DNA of 35,929 nucleotides. It comes from Thiomonas sp. FB-6. GTDB taxonomy: Bacteria; Pseudomonadota; Gammaproteobacteria; Burkholderiales; Burkholderiaceae_C. Location: assembly GCF_000377645.1 (NCBI RefSeq), contig NZ_KB898506.1:1-35929 (forward strand), read 5' to 3'. Positions 8,370 to 16,337 of this stretch are shown here, piece by piece. The notes under the pieces were generated by a model. It saw only the letters and a program-made list of their open reading frames with translations. It searched no databases and was not told the DNA's origin. The translations under genes and the position numbers were made by a program. Positions within the stretch are counted from its first letter, which is position 1; each line of letters starts with the position of its first letter.

Positions 8370-10133
8370 TCAGTCGGTACTGACATGCGACACCCCGCCT
8401 TGCGGGGAATAGATGTCGAGGATGTTCCAGTGGCCCGAGGTCGGCACCGGGTTGTTGCGCATCGCCACGTCGACCACGAAGGGCCGCCCGGAGGCCAGCG
8501 CGCGCTGCATGACCTGCTTGAACTCGGCGGCCGATTCGACCTTGGCGCCCTCGGCGCCATAGGCGCGGGCCACGGCCGCGAAGTCCGCCTGGTAAGGTTT
8601 GCCATCCTTCTCGAACACGGTACCCAGCGTGGTGCCGAAATGCGCCTTCTGCAGCCCCGCGATGGTGCCGAAGGCGAAGTTGTTCATGACCACCCAGACC
8701 ACCGGGATGTCCTCCTCCACGGCCGTCGCCAGCATCGCGGGGTTCTGGCCGAAGCCCCCATCGCCGACCAGGGACACGACGACCCGCTCCGGGCAGGCCA
8801 GCTTCGCGCCCAGCGCCGCAGGGGCGCCGAAGCCCATCGTGGCGTAGCCGCCCGGCGTCAGGATGGAGCCCGGCGTGTACACGGGGAATTGCTGCCCCAC
8901 GCCGTTCTTGTTCCAGCCCACGTCGGTGGTGATGATGGCGTCGCGCGGAAGCACCTCGCGCACCACGGAGAGGATGCGCTCGGGCATCATCGGGAACCCA
9001 TCGTCCTCGACGAAGCCCTGGTTCGAAGCCACGAACTCCTCGCGATGCCGAGCGATGGCCGCGCGCAGCGCTTCGTCGCTCCGTCCGTCCGGAAGCATTT
9101 CCCTGGCCACGCGGTTGAGCACCGCCAGGGCCTGGCGCAGGTCCGCCACCACGCCGATCTCCGCCGGGTAGTTGCGGCCGATCTCCGAGGGGTCCACGTC
9201 GATGTGGATGAGCCGGGTGGAACCGGGAATATCGAAGGTGTACTGGCTCTCCCACGAACTGCAGTCGGCCTCGCAGAAACGCGTTCCGAGACCCAGTACC
9301 CAGTCGGCGGTACGGCAACGGTCGTTGACGAACTGGGTACCCCAGAAGCCCGTCATGCCCAGCGTGAGATCGTGATCGTCGGGCAGCACGCCCTTGCCCA
9401 TCAGGGAATGCGCCACCGGCAGGCTCAGGTGGTCGGCCAGCTTGCGCAGTTCCTCCGCGGCGTCCGCCAGGATCACGCCCCCGCCGGCGTAGATCACGGG
9501 ATTGCGAGCCTGGATCAGGGCCTCGACGATGCGCCGCGCGGTCGGGTCGTCGATGGAAGGCCTGGCGAGCTTGCGGGTGTGGCGGCTCACGCGCGCGAAC
9601 AGCGATTCGTCGATTTCCACCGAGAACATGTCCATCGGCACCGAGACCAGCACCGGCCCCGGACGCCCGCTCTCGGCCAGTTGGAAGGCCTTGTCGATGA
9701 TCTCCGGAAACAGCTCCGCGCGATCGACCCGCCAGGCGCGCTTCACGAAGGGGCGGTAGATCTCCCACTGCGCTGCGTCGGCATGCAGGTTGACTTCCTG
9801 GTGCGGGTGCTTGCCGTAGTAGTAGCTGGGCACGTCGCCGGCGATGACCACCAGGGGAATCGAGTCCAGCGCCGCATTGGCCACGCCGGTGGCGGCGTTG
9901 GTCAGCCCCGGCCCGAGATGGCTGAGCACCACCGCGGTCTGATTGCGCGCGCGGGCGTAGCCGTCGGCCGCATGCGCGGCAATCTGTTCGTGGCGGGTGT
10001 TGATGAACCGGATCGAGCTGTTCTCGAGCGCCGTCAGCACCGCGATGTTGGTGTGCCCGCACAGGCCGAAGATGTGCTTGACGCCCCGGCCTTCCAGGTA
10101 GCGCACCAGTTGGTGCGAGATCAGTTCCTTCAT
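8370..10133 (-). CDS. ThDP-dependent enzyme, acetolactate synthase/BAL/CDH-like
   Basis: A ~587-aa thiamin-diphosphate enzyme with the standard three domains: PYR (1-~175), central (~190-330) and PP (~370-540). It carries the catalytic Glu (E49 in RHEQIAAHAADGYAR) and the metal/ThDP motif starting GDGGFGQNP and ending in MNN. The position facing the thiazolium differs from acetolactate synthase: CGH27 replaces PGG, and H72 precedes GPG where Thr/Ser is usual. This His pattern recalls benzaldehyde lyase and cyclohexane-1,2-dione hydrolase. A decarboxylase, lyase or cyclic-dione hydrolase is therefore more likely than AHAS. ATG 10133 has GGAG 6 nt upstream; the adjacent ATG 10136 is an alternative. 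An upstream CoA-transferase gene suggests oxalyl-CoA decarboxylase as a rival idea. Confidence 0.85.
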   Translation of the reverse strand: MKELISHQLVRYLEGRGVKHIFGLCGHTNIAVLTALENSSIRFINTRHEQIAAHAADGYARARNQTAVVLSHLGPGLTNAATGVANAALDSIPLVVIAGDVPSYYYGKHPHQEVNLHADAAQWEIYRPFVKRAWRVDRAELFPEIIDKAFQLAESGRPGPVLVSVPMDMFSVEIDESLFARVSRHTRKLARPSIDDPTARRIVEALIQARNPVIYAGGGVILADAAEELRKLADHLSLPVAHSLMGKGVLPDDHDLTLGMTGFWGTQFVNDRCRTADWVLGLGTRFCEADCSSWESQYTFDIPGSTRLIHIDVDPSEIGRNYPAEIGVVADLRQALAVLNRVAREMLPDGRSDEALRAAIARHREEFVASNQGFVEDDGFPMMPERILSVVREVLPRDAIITTDVGWNKNGVGQQFPVYTPGSILTPGGYATMGFGAPAALGAKLACPERVVVSLVGDGGFGQNPAMLATAVEEDIPVVWVVMNNFAFGTIAGLQKAHFGTTLGTVFEKDGKPYQADFAAVARAYGAEGAKVESAAEFKQVMQRALASGRPFVVDVAMRNNPVPTSGHWNILDIYSPQGGVSHVSTD

Positions 10134-10194
10134 CATCGTCTCCTGAGGTTGTGCATGACCGCGGCCAGGCCGCGGCACAAGCTGTTCATGCGAT

Positions 10195-11469
10195 TCAGAT
10201 CACTGCCTGCTCGCGCATCGCCCCGATTTCCTTCGGCGAATAGCCCAGCGAAGCGAGAATTTCCGCGCTGTGTTCTCCCAGCCGCGGCGGCGGCGAGGCG
10301 ACGTCGGGCCGGCCGCTGTCCATGCGGAAGCCGGCTCGCACGACGTCGAAGCCCCGCTCGATGCCCGTGGCCCCGTCGAAATGCGCGAGCAGGTCGCGGT
10401 GGCGCACCTGCGGATGCGCCAGCGCGTCGGGCACGCTGAGCACCCGGCCGGCCGGCACGCCGTGCTCGGCCAGCAAGTCTTCCCATTCGCGCGCCGGCTT
10501 CGAGGCCAGCGCCTGCTCGATCTCCTGCTTCAACTCGGCGCGGTTGCGCTTTCGCGCCTCGCGCTCGGCGAAGCGCAGATCCTGTGCAAGCTCGGGCCGG
10601 CCGATCAGCCGCGCCAGCGTGACGAACTGCTCCTGGCGGTTGGCGGCGATGTTGAGCGGCCCGTCTGCCGTAGCGAAGGTTCCCGAAGGCGCCGCGGTGA
10701 AGTTCTCATTGCCCATGGCCTGCGGCTGGCGTCCGGCGATGAGAAAGTTCGACACCACCCAGCCCATGGTGACCAGCGTGGAGTCGAGCATCGATACGTC
10801 GATGAAGTCACCTCGTCCACTGCGCTCCCGGCCGGCCAGGGCGCTGGTGATGGCGAAGGCCGCGGTCAGTCCGCCGAGGGTGTCGCAGATGGGATAGCCC
10901 ACGCGCAACGGCGCACTGTGCGCGTCGCCCGTGATGCTCATCACGCCCGACAGCCCCTGCACGATCTGGTCGTAGGCGGGGGCCTTGCTCAACGGACCAT
11001 CCTGCCCGAAGCCGGAGATGGCGCAAACCACCAGCCGGGGGTTGCGCTCCCGCAGCAGTTCCTGGCCGAGTCCCAGGCGCTGCATCACGCCCGGCCGGAA
11101 ATTCTCGATCAGCACGTCCGCGGTGTCGGCCAGGCGCAGCATCGCCTGCCTGCCGGCCTCGGTCTTGAGGTCCAGCGCCAACGACTTCTTGCCCGCGTTC
11201 TGGGCAATGAAGGAGGCGCCCATGAACTCAGCGTTGAGCTGCGCGTCCGCGCCGAGCTGGCGCGCGAGGTCGCCGCGCCGCGGCTCTTCCACCTTGATCA
11301 CCTCGGCACTGAGCAGCGCCAGCTGGTAGGCGCAGAAGGGCCCGGCAAGCACATTGGTGAGGTCGAGCACCCGGATACCCTCCAGGCTTCGCGCCCTCGT
11401 GGATCCGCGCTGCGCGAGCGCGTCCGGCGATGGCTTCATCGTGTCGTCGTCCCGAAGATCGTGCTCCAC
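10195..11469 (-). CDS. CaiB/BaiF family CoA-transferase (class III)
   Basis: A 424-aa class III CoA-transferase (formyl-CoA transferase family), which moves CoA between carboxylic acids through a mixed anhydride on an Asp. That Asp is visible as D167 in APAYDQIVQGLSG. The N-terminal VLDLTNVLAGPFC and the VIENFRPGV-type segment (LIENFRPGVMQRLG) are typical. GTG 11469 is chosen because GGAG lies 8 nt upstream; ATG 11439 would remove ten residues and has a poorer site. It lies ~60 bp before the ThDP gene. In the cluster it probably activates the organic acid later cleaved by the citryl-CoA lyase-like enzyme, or supplies an acyl-CoA to the ThDP enzyme. The acid is unknown. Confidence 0.9.
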   Translation of the reverse strand: MEHDLRDDDTMKPSPDALAQRGSTRARSLEGIRVLDLTNVLAGPFCAYQLALLSAEVIKVEEPRRGDLARQLGADAQLNAEFMGASFIAQNAGKKSLALDLKTEAGRQAMLRLADTADVLIENFRPGVMQRLGLGQELLRERNPRLVVCAISGFGQDGPLSKAPAYDQIVQGLSGVMSITGDAHSAPLRVGYPICDTLGGLTAAFAITSALAGRERSGRGDFIDVSMLDSTLVTMGWVVSNFLIAGRQPQAMGNENFTAAPSGTFATADGPLNIAANRQEQFVTLARLIGRPELAQDLRFAEREARKRNRAELKQEIEQALASKPAREWEDLLAEHGVPAGRVLSVPDALAHPQVRHRDLLAHFDGATGIERGFDVVRAGFRMDSGRPDVASPPPRLGEHSAEILASLGYSPKEIGAMREQAVI

Positions 11470-11508
11470 GTCCCGTGCTCCGTTCGCGCGTTCATGACCG
11501 GCACCGTC

Positions 11509-12405
11509 TCATGCCAGTCCCGCCGGCGATGGCAGGGCCGCGGTCTTGCGCCCCAGGGTAGCCACCAGTCCGCCCGCGACCACCATCGCGATGCCCAGCA
11601 GGGTCCAGCCCGTCGGCACGTTGCCGAAGGCCCAGGCCCCGAGCACGATGACCCAGGCCACCTGCACGTAGGCCAGCGGGGCCAGGCGTGAGGCCGGCGA
11701 GGATTCGAGCGCGTGGATCATGCAAAAGTGCCCGGTGCCGGAGAACAGCCCGGCGCAGGCCAGCAAAAGCGCACCGCGCAGGTCCGTGCGCCCATGCGCG
11801 AAGGGCAGCGAGACCGCGGTGGCCACGGCGCCGACGAGCATCACCAGGAACAGGGAATTGACCGGCGTCTCGCTGGCGGTCACGTGGCGGGTCAGCGCCT
11901 GGTAGACCGCGTAGCACAGCGCCATGGCCAGCGGCAGCAGGGCCGCCGGCGTGCCGTAGCCGCCGCCCGGGCGCACGATCAGCAGCACGCCGGCGAAACC
12001 GATGCCCACCGCGAACCAGGCCGCCGCGTGCACACGCTCGTGCAGGAACAGCACGGCGATCAGGGTGAGCAGCAGAGGGTGCACGAAGCTGATCGCCTGG
12101 GCCTCGGCGATGGGCATCAGTTGCATCGCCAGCACGATGGTCAGCGTGGCGCCGGTGAGCAGCAGGCCCCGCAGGATCTGCAGCCCGGGCTGGCGCGTGG
12201 CCAGCAGCGCGCGGCCCCGCCGAGGGCCGTAGACCAGCGCGAGCAGGAGCATCGGCACGGTGTAGCGCGCGAAGGCGATCTGGTTCACTGGATAGCTGAC
12301 GGCGAGAAATTTCGACAAGGTGTCGGCGCAGGCGAACATGAGCGTGGCCGCGACCGCCAGCAGCGCGCCTCGGCGATGGCGATGACGGCGTGCGGCATGG
12401 CTCAT
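11509..12405 (-). CDS. DMT superfamily (EamA) transporter
   Basis: A 298-aa inner-membrane protein with about ten hydrophobic helices arranged as two EamA repeats (residues ~12-145 and ~155-285). The polar N-terminus is rich in His/Arg (HAARRHRHRR), as expected for a cytoplasmic end. DMT proteins of this type export metabolites or amino acids; substrates are rarely predictable. The ATG at 12405 is preceded by a run of nine G on the coding strand that serves as the Shine-Dalgarno sequence. It lies ~40 bp upstream of the CoA-transferase gene and ~60 bp downstream of the isomerase-like gene, so it is probably part of the same transcript. Confidence 0.88.
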   Translation of the reverse strand: MSHAARRHRHRRGALLAVAATLMFACADTLSKFLAVSYPVNQIAFARYTVPMLLLALVYGPRRGRALLATRQPGLQILRGLLLTGATLTIVLAMQLMPIAEAQAISFVHPLLLTLIAVLFLHERVHAAAWFAVGIGFAGVLLIVRPGGGYGTPAALLPLAMALCYAVYQALTRHVTASETPVNSLFLVMLVGAVATAVSLPFAHGRTDLRGALLLACAGLFSGTGHFCMIHALESSPASRLAPLAYVQVAWVIVLGAWAFGNVPTGWTLLGIAMVVAGGLVATLGRKTAALPSPAGLA

Positions 12406-12409
12406 CGAG

Positions 12410-12418
12410 CCCCCCCCC
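12410..12418 (-). promoter_or_regulatory. G9 homopolymer used as ribosome-binding site
   Basis: Nine C on the plus strand (nine G in the mRNA) end four bases before ATG 12405. The tract is the only Shine-Dalgarno-like sequence for the transporter. A homopolymer this long is prone to slipped-strand length changes. Confidence 0.55.
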
Positions 12419-12463
12419 GCGGGCTGCGTGCGCCCTCGTGCCGGCACATCACCGTGCCTGCGC

Positions 12464-13297
12464 TCAGGCGAAGCATCCGATCTCCTGCGCGTGCTCCTGC
12501 ACGTAGTTCTTCGCCGACTCCAGGCAGCGGAAGGCATGCTCGGCGTAGCCGAACTCTCGCGCGCGCTTGAGGTGAGGCAATTCGATCGAGTACACCGGCA
12601 CGGGCAGATGGCGCAGGATCGACGCCACGTCGATTCCGCCTTCGCCCACGTACAGCCGCTCCTCGCGAAGGATGCGCGTCATCTCCGCCCGATCGGCCGG
12701 GATGTCCGCGCAGGCATCGCAGATGTGCGCGAAGTGGAACCAGTCGCGCGGCAGTTCGTCCAGGTCCTCGGGCTTGTCGTGCGCGCGATGGAAGTGATGC
12801 ATGTCGACCATCAGGCCGGCATTGGGCTGGCGCACGGCTCGCAGCACTGCCGCGGCCCCCTGCAAGGTATTGACGCTCGAGATGGGGACGTACTCCAGGT
12901 CCACGCTCAGGCCGAAGGGCGCGGCCAGCTCGCAGATCCTGGCGAACTTCTCGGTGGCGTAGGCGATGTCGGAGGTCCAGATGCTCGAGAGCACGGCCTT
13001 GGCGCCCAGTTCCGCAGCCACCTCCATGGCCGGCAGGTACTTGGTCGGATGCATATCGTCATGCACCCGCGCGAGCTCGATGTCGTGCACTTTCATGCCC
13101 GTCTCGACCAGCGCGCGACGGGTCTGGCGCATCATCTCGGGATTGTCCGCGAGCGAGTAGTTCGGCTCGCTGGGCAGCCCCATGTAGATGAGCCTGGGGC
13201 TCACGTAGTCATAGCCGGCCCGGGCGGCGACGTACACCATTTCCGGGGTGGGGCACCCCAGCACGGTCAGATGGGCAAGGGAATATCGAATGGTCAT
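12464..13297 (-). CDS. Sugar phosphate isomerase/epimerase-like TIM-barrel protein
   Basis: A 277-aa protein of the AP-endonuclease-2/xylose-isomerase-like TIM-barrel family. This family includes IolE-type dehydratases, epimerases and 3-dehydroshikimate dehydratases. The four expected metal-ligand positions look intact: Glu in VDLEYVP, Asp in LMVDMHHF, His/Asp in FAHICDA and Glu in YSIELPH. ATG 13297 is preferred over the in-frame TTG 13303; a weak GAG lies 6 nt upstream. It is the promoter-proximal enzyme gene of the minus-strand cluster, with a palindrome at 13406-13422 about 110 bp upstream. With AroD and AroE nearby, dehydration or isomerisation of a cyclic polyol is reasonable. It is a different protein from the second TIM-barrel gene at 20542, whose metal site is degraded. 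Confidence 0.82.
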   Translation of the reverse strand: MTIRYSLAHLTVLGCPTPEMVYVAARAGYDYVSPRLIYMGLPSEPNYSLADNPEMMRQTRRALVETGMKVHDIELARVHDDMHPTKYLPAMEVAAELGAKAVLSSIWTSDIAYATEKFARICELAAPFGLSVDLEYVPISSVNTLQGAAAVLRAVRQPNAGLMVDMHHFHRAHDKPEDLDELPRDWFHFAHICDACADIPADRAEMTRILREERLYVGEGGIDVASILRHLPVPVYSIELPHLKRAREFGYAEHAFRCLESAKNYVQEHAQEIGCFA

Positions 13298-13405
13298 CGG
13301 CAACTCGTCGACAGCTGAACCCGGCGTTGCGAACCACCGGTGCGTTCACGAGGTGCTGATGCTAGAAATGCTCAAACGGACCAGCAATCTGGCCCAAGGG
13401 GTTAC

Positions 13406-13422
13406 TGCGCGCAATGCGCGCA
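13406..13422. promoter_or_regulatory. Candidate IclR operator
   Basis: A 17-bp inverted repeat, tgcgcgc-aat-gcgcgca, in the 271-bp gap between the IclR stop and the start of the isomerase-like gene. It closely resembles the inverted repeat at 14360-14376. No other gene or clear promoter is seen in 13298-13568. Confidence 0.45.
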
Positions 13423-13568
13423 CATGAAACCAAGGAGCGCGCACTTTGCCGCGATAGAGCCCGCACGGGCGCGCAACTCCGTCCGGAGTGATCACAACGG
13501 GAATCACCCCCCTGGAATCGGTATCACCCGGGAACCCGGCGATGCACCGCGAAGCCGCGGCGCGAACT

Positions 13569-14339
13569 TCAGAGCAGCGACAGCAGCGAATGCTCGGCCT
13601 GTCGCAGCAGCGGCAGCACGCGCGCGATCGCGGACTTGGAACTCTCGCCGCTGATGGGCAGGCTCACGCTGATCGCGCCGACGACCGCGCCCGTGCGCGA
13701 TTGCACGGGCACCGCGATGCCGCGCCGGTCCCGCTCCATCTGCTGCTCCAGGATCACGAAGCCGTCCTGGCGCGCACGGTCGATGACCGCGCGAACCTCG
13801 TCGGGACGCGTGAGGGTCATCGAGGTGTAGGCGATGAACTTCTGGCGCGCGAGCCAGGCATCCACCTCGGCCGGGCCTTGGCAGGACAGCAGGGCGATGC
13901 CCGCCGCGGCCAGGTTCGCCGGCACGCGCGCGCCCAGCATGAAACTCAAGGTCTGGAAGGTGCTGGAAACATTGCGCGCGATGAACACCAGGTCGCCGTC
14001 GTCCAGCACCCCGAAGGAGGCGGTGACGCCGCCGAGTTCGCGGCTGATCTGTTGCAGGAACGGCTGCACGGTCCGCGGCAGGCGGGCCGAGTCGAAGTAG
14101 GACCAGCCCAGACGCAGCACGCGCGGAGTGAGCCAGAACATGGTCCCGTCGCTCTCCAGGAAGCCCATGCGCCGCAGGGTCAACAGGTAACGCCGCGCCG
14201 CGGTGCGGCTCAGCCCCGTGCGCTTGGCCGCCGTCGAAGCGCTCAGGCGCGGATGCGAATCGGCGAAGGCCTCGATCACGCGCAAGCCCTTCTCGATCCC
14301 TGCCACGCCGTCTCGCTTCGAGTTCTCTTCTTCCGTCAC
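13569..14339 (-). CDS. IclR family transcriptional regulator (PcaR/PobR-like)
   Basis: A 256-aa IclR-family regulator. A winged helix-turn-helix (residues ~12-70; STAAKRTGLSRTAARRYLLTL) is followed by an effector-binding domain. The Phe/Leu-rich linker and GFVILEQQMERDRRGIAVPV are typical of the PcaU/PcaR/PobR branch, which senses aromatic or hydroaromatic acids such as protocatechuate and quinate. GTG 14339 is chosen as start because GGGAGG lies 5 nt upstream; a longer reading to 14408 lacks such a site. The gene is divergent from the AroE-like/Liv operon and upstream of the catabolic cluster, so it probably controls both. The ligand is not known. Confidence 0.92.
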   Translation of the reverse strand: MTEEENSKRDGVAGIEKGLRVIEAFADSHPRLSASTAAKRTGLSRTAARRYLLTLRRMGFLESDGTMFWLTPRVLRLGWSYFDSARLPRTVQPFLQQISRELGGVTASFGVLDDGDLVFIARNVSSTFQTLSFMLGARVPANLAAAGIALLSCQGPAEVDAWLARQKFIAYTSMTLTRPDEVRAVIDRARQDGFVILEQQMERDRRGIAVPVQSRTGAVVGAISVSLPISGESSKSAIARVLPLLRQAEHSLLSLL

Positions 14340-14359
14340 ATGGGCCTCCCAGCGCCAAA

Positions 14360-14376
14360 GTGCGCGAATAGCGCAC
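14360..14376. promoter_or_regulatory. Candidate IclR operator in divergent promoter
   Basis: A 17-bp inverted repeat, gtgcgc-gaata-gcgcac, 20 bp upstream of the IclR gene and 133 bp upstream of the AroE-like gene. It shares the TGCGC-n-AAT-n-GCGCA layout with 13406-13422. Confidence 0.5.
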
Positions 14377-14508
14377 ACTCCAGAGCGATTTTCACGCGCC
14401 CTCTCCAAAACCGCAATAGATTGCGGCCCTGCGCCTGACTAGGATGCACGGACACAAGACCCAACAGAGTCCGGCCGTCGGCCCGGGCTCCAACGAGCGA
14501 GACAAATC

Positions 14509-15387
14509 TTGATCATTACCGGAACCACGCAGGTCTACGCGATCGCGGCCGATCCTGTCGCACAGGTGCGAGCACCCGAAGTCTTCAACCACATCTTCAA
14601 CCGCCACGGCATCGATGCCGTCATGGTCCCGATGCAGGTCGGCGCCTCCGAGGTGATCGACTGGACACGCGAATTCTTTCGCGCGCGAAATGCCGGCGGC
14701 GTGATCCTGTCGATCCCCAACAAGTCCGCGGTCATGAGCGCTCTGGCGCGCTGCGACGACCTGGGCCGCACGATGGGCGCCGTCAACGTGATCCGCCGCC
14801 TCCCGGACGGCAACCTCGAGGGTGCGCTGTTCGACGGAGAGGGCTTCGTGCTCGGCATGGAGGCCGACGACCTGGCCTACAAGGCGCGGCATGCGCTGAT
14901 CCTCGGCGCCGGGGGCGCCGGCTCGGCGATCTCGGCCTCGCTGGCGCGCCGCGGCGTGGCTTCCATCACCCTGTACGACCCGGTACCCGGCAAGGCGGCG
15001 GAGGTCGCCGAGCGCGTGCAGGCAGCTTTCGGCATTCCCTGCTCCGCCGCGCAGAGCAACTCCCCCAAGGGTTTCGGGCTCGTCATCAATGCCTCGCCGC
15101 TAGGGCTCGGTCCGCGGGACGCATTTCCGTTCGATCCTGCACAACTCAGCCCTGGCGCCACGGTGTGCGACATCCTGATGAAAAACCAGCCCACCTCGCT
15201 GCTGCGCACGGTGCGCGCGCTGGGGGGCGCGGCGCAGCCCGGCTTCGAGATGCTGATCCAGCAGATCCCGTTGCACCTGGACTTCTTCGGCCACGTGGAG
15301 CCCGCGCGCCGCGTGCAGCAGGAACTCGGGCTGCTGCGCGAACTGCTCTACCCCAAGGCGCTGCGCGAGTCCTGGGCCCAGGCATGA
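14509..15387 (+). CDS. Atypical shikimate dehydrogenase family protein
   Basis: A 292-aa AroE-superfamily oxidoreductase. It keeps the catalytic Lys (K72 in SIPNK), the catalytic Asp (D109 in LFDGEGF) and the GAGGAGSA nucleotide loop. Two substrate motifs are altered: the SRSP carboxylate clamp is replaced by QVRAP, and TIPHK by SIPNK. The substrate is therefore probably not shikimate itself but another hydroxylated cyclic compound; NAD(P)-linked oxidation is expected. The start is TTG 14509, as no in-frame ATG occurs before residue 39 and the N-terminal beta strand would be lost. It leads the plus-strand operon with livHMGF about 70 bp downstream, tying the importer to this dehydrogenase. 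Confidence 0.85.
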   Translation: MIITGTTQVYAIAADPVAQVRAPEVFNHIFNRHGIDAVMVPMQVGASEVIDWTREFFRARNAGGVILSIPNKSAVMSALARCDDLGRTMGAVNVIRRLPDGNLEGALFDGEGFVLGMEADDLAYKARHALILGAGGAGSAISASLARRGVASITLYDPVPGKAAEVAERVQAAFGIPCSAAQSNSPKGFGLVINASPLGLGPRDAFPFDPAQLSPGATVCDILMKNQPTSLLRTVRALGGAAQPGFEMLIQQIPLHLDFFGHVEPARRVQQELGLLRELLYPKALRESWAQA

Positions 15388-15458
15388 ACCCGCTCATCCC
15401 GGGCCCTGGACGGCCTGCCGGGCGCTGATCCTTCCGGAACGACGAGGACCTTTCCGAT

Positions 15459-16337
15459 ATGTTCACCTTTCTCCAACTGATCGTCTCGGGGCTGGCCACC
15501 GGGGCCATCTATGCCCTCGTGGCCCTGGGCTTCACACTGCTCTGGCAGGCTTCGGGCACGATCAATTTCGCGCAGGGCGAGTTCGTCATGCTGCCCGCGT
15601 TCTCGATGCTGTTCTGCCTCGACACGCTGCACATGCCGATCTGGATCGCCTTCCTGGTCACTTGCGTACTTTCGATGGTCGTGCTGGGGCAGGGCTTCAA
15701 CCGCATCGTCGTGGCTCCGCTGCGGCGCCACGGGGTGATCCCGCTGGTCATCGCGACCCTGGGCCTGTCCACGGGGCTGCAATCGACCGTGAAGGCGGTG
15801 TTCGGGGCGCAGCCCCTGCCCTTTCCGAGCATCTTCCCCTCGTCGCTGATCCATCTGGGGCCTTTGACCCTTTCCTGGTCCGACGTGGGCACGCTGGCGG
15901 TCGCCGGCATCATGGTCTTCGGCATGCAGATCCTGCTCGACCGCACGCTCACCGGGCGAGCGATGCAGGCGGTGGCGCAGAACACCGAAGGGGCTCAAAT
16001 CCTGGGCATCAACGTCAAGCGCATGGTCCTGCTGACCTTCCTGGTAAACGCCTTGCTGGGCGTGGTGGCCGCGCTGCTGGTCACGCCCACCTACCTGGCG
16101 ACCTTCGACATGGGCAACACGCTGAGCCTGAAGGCGTTCTACGCAGCGATCATCGGAGGCTTCAATGAAACGCGTGGCGCGCTGCTCGGGGGCTTGCTGA
16201 TCGGCGTGATGGAAAACCTGGTCGGCAGTTACATCTCGCCCAACTACAAGGACGGCGTCGCGCTGATGCTGTTCATGGTCGTCATCATGTTTCGTCCGCA
16301 AGGCTTGCTGGGCAAGGTCGAAGAGCGAAAAGTATGA
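15459..16337 (+). CDS. livH: Branched-chain amino acid-type ABC permease LivH
   Basis: A 292-aa inner-membrane permease of the LivH family with about eight hydrophobic helices. It opens with FLQLIVSGLATGAIYALVAL and contains the NFAQGEF segment typical of LivH. It pairs with LivM to form the translocation path of a HAAT-family importer. These importers carry branched-chain amino acids, amides, urea or aromatic/hydroaromatic acids. GAGGA lies 10 nt upstream of the ATG. The stop overlaps the livM start by 4 bp. Because the operon starts with a dehydrogenase and is controlled by an IclR regulator, a carboxylic acid substrate is more likely than leucine. Confidence 0.93.
   Translation: MFTFLQLIVSGLATGAIYALVALGFTLLWQASGTINFAQGEFVMLPAFSMLFCLDTLHMPIWIAFLVTCVLSMVVLGQGFNRIVVAPLRRHGVIPLVIATLGLSTGLQSTVKAVFGAQPLPFPSIFPSSLIHLGPLTLSWSDVGTLAVAGIMVFGMQILLDRTLTGRAMQAVAQNTEGAQILGINVKRMVLLTFLVNALLGVVAALLVTPTYLATFDMGNTLSLKAFYAAIIGGFNETRGALLGGLLIGVMENLVGSYISPNYKDGVALMLFMVVIMFRPQGLLGKVEERKV

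Noticed and set aside
7083-10439. Plus-strand open frame of 1118 codons opposite the porin and ThDP genes
   Set aside because: It has low-complexity Val/His/Arg-rich composition, spans three genes antisense and has no domain; it is a shadow of codon bias.
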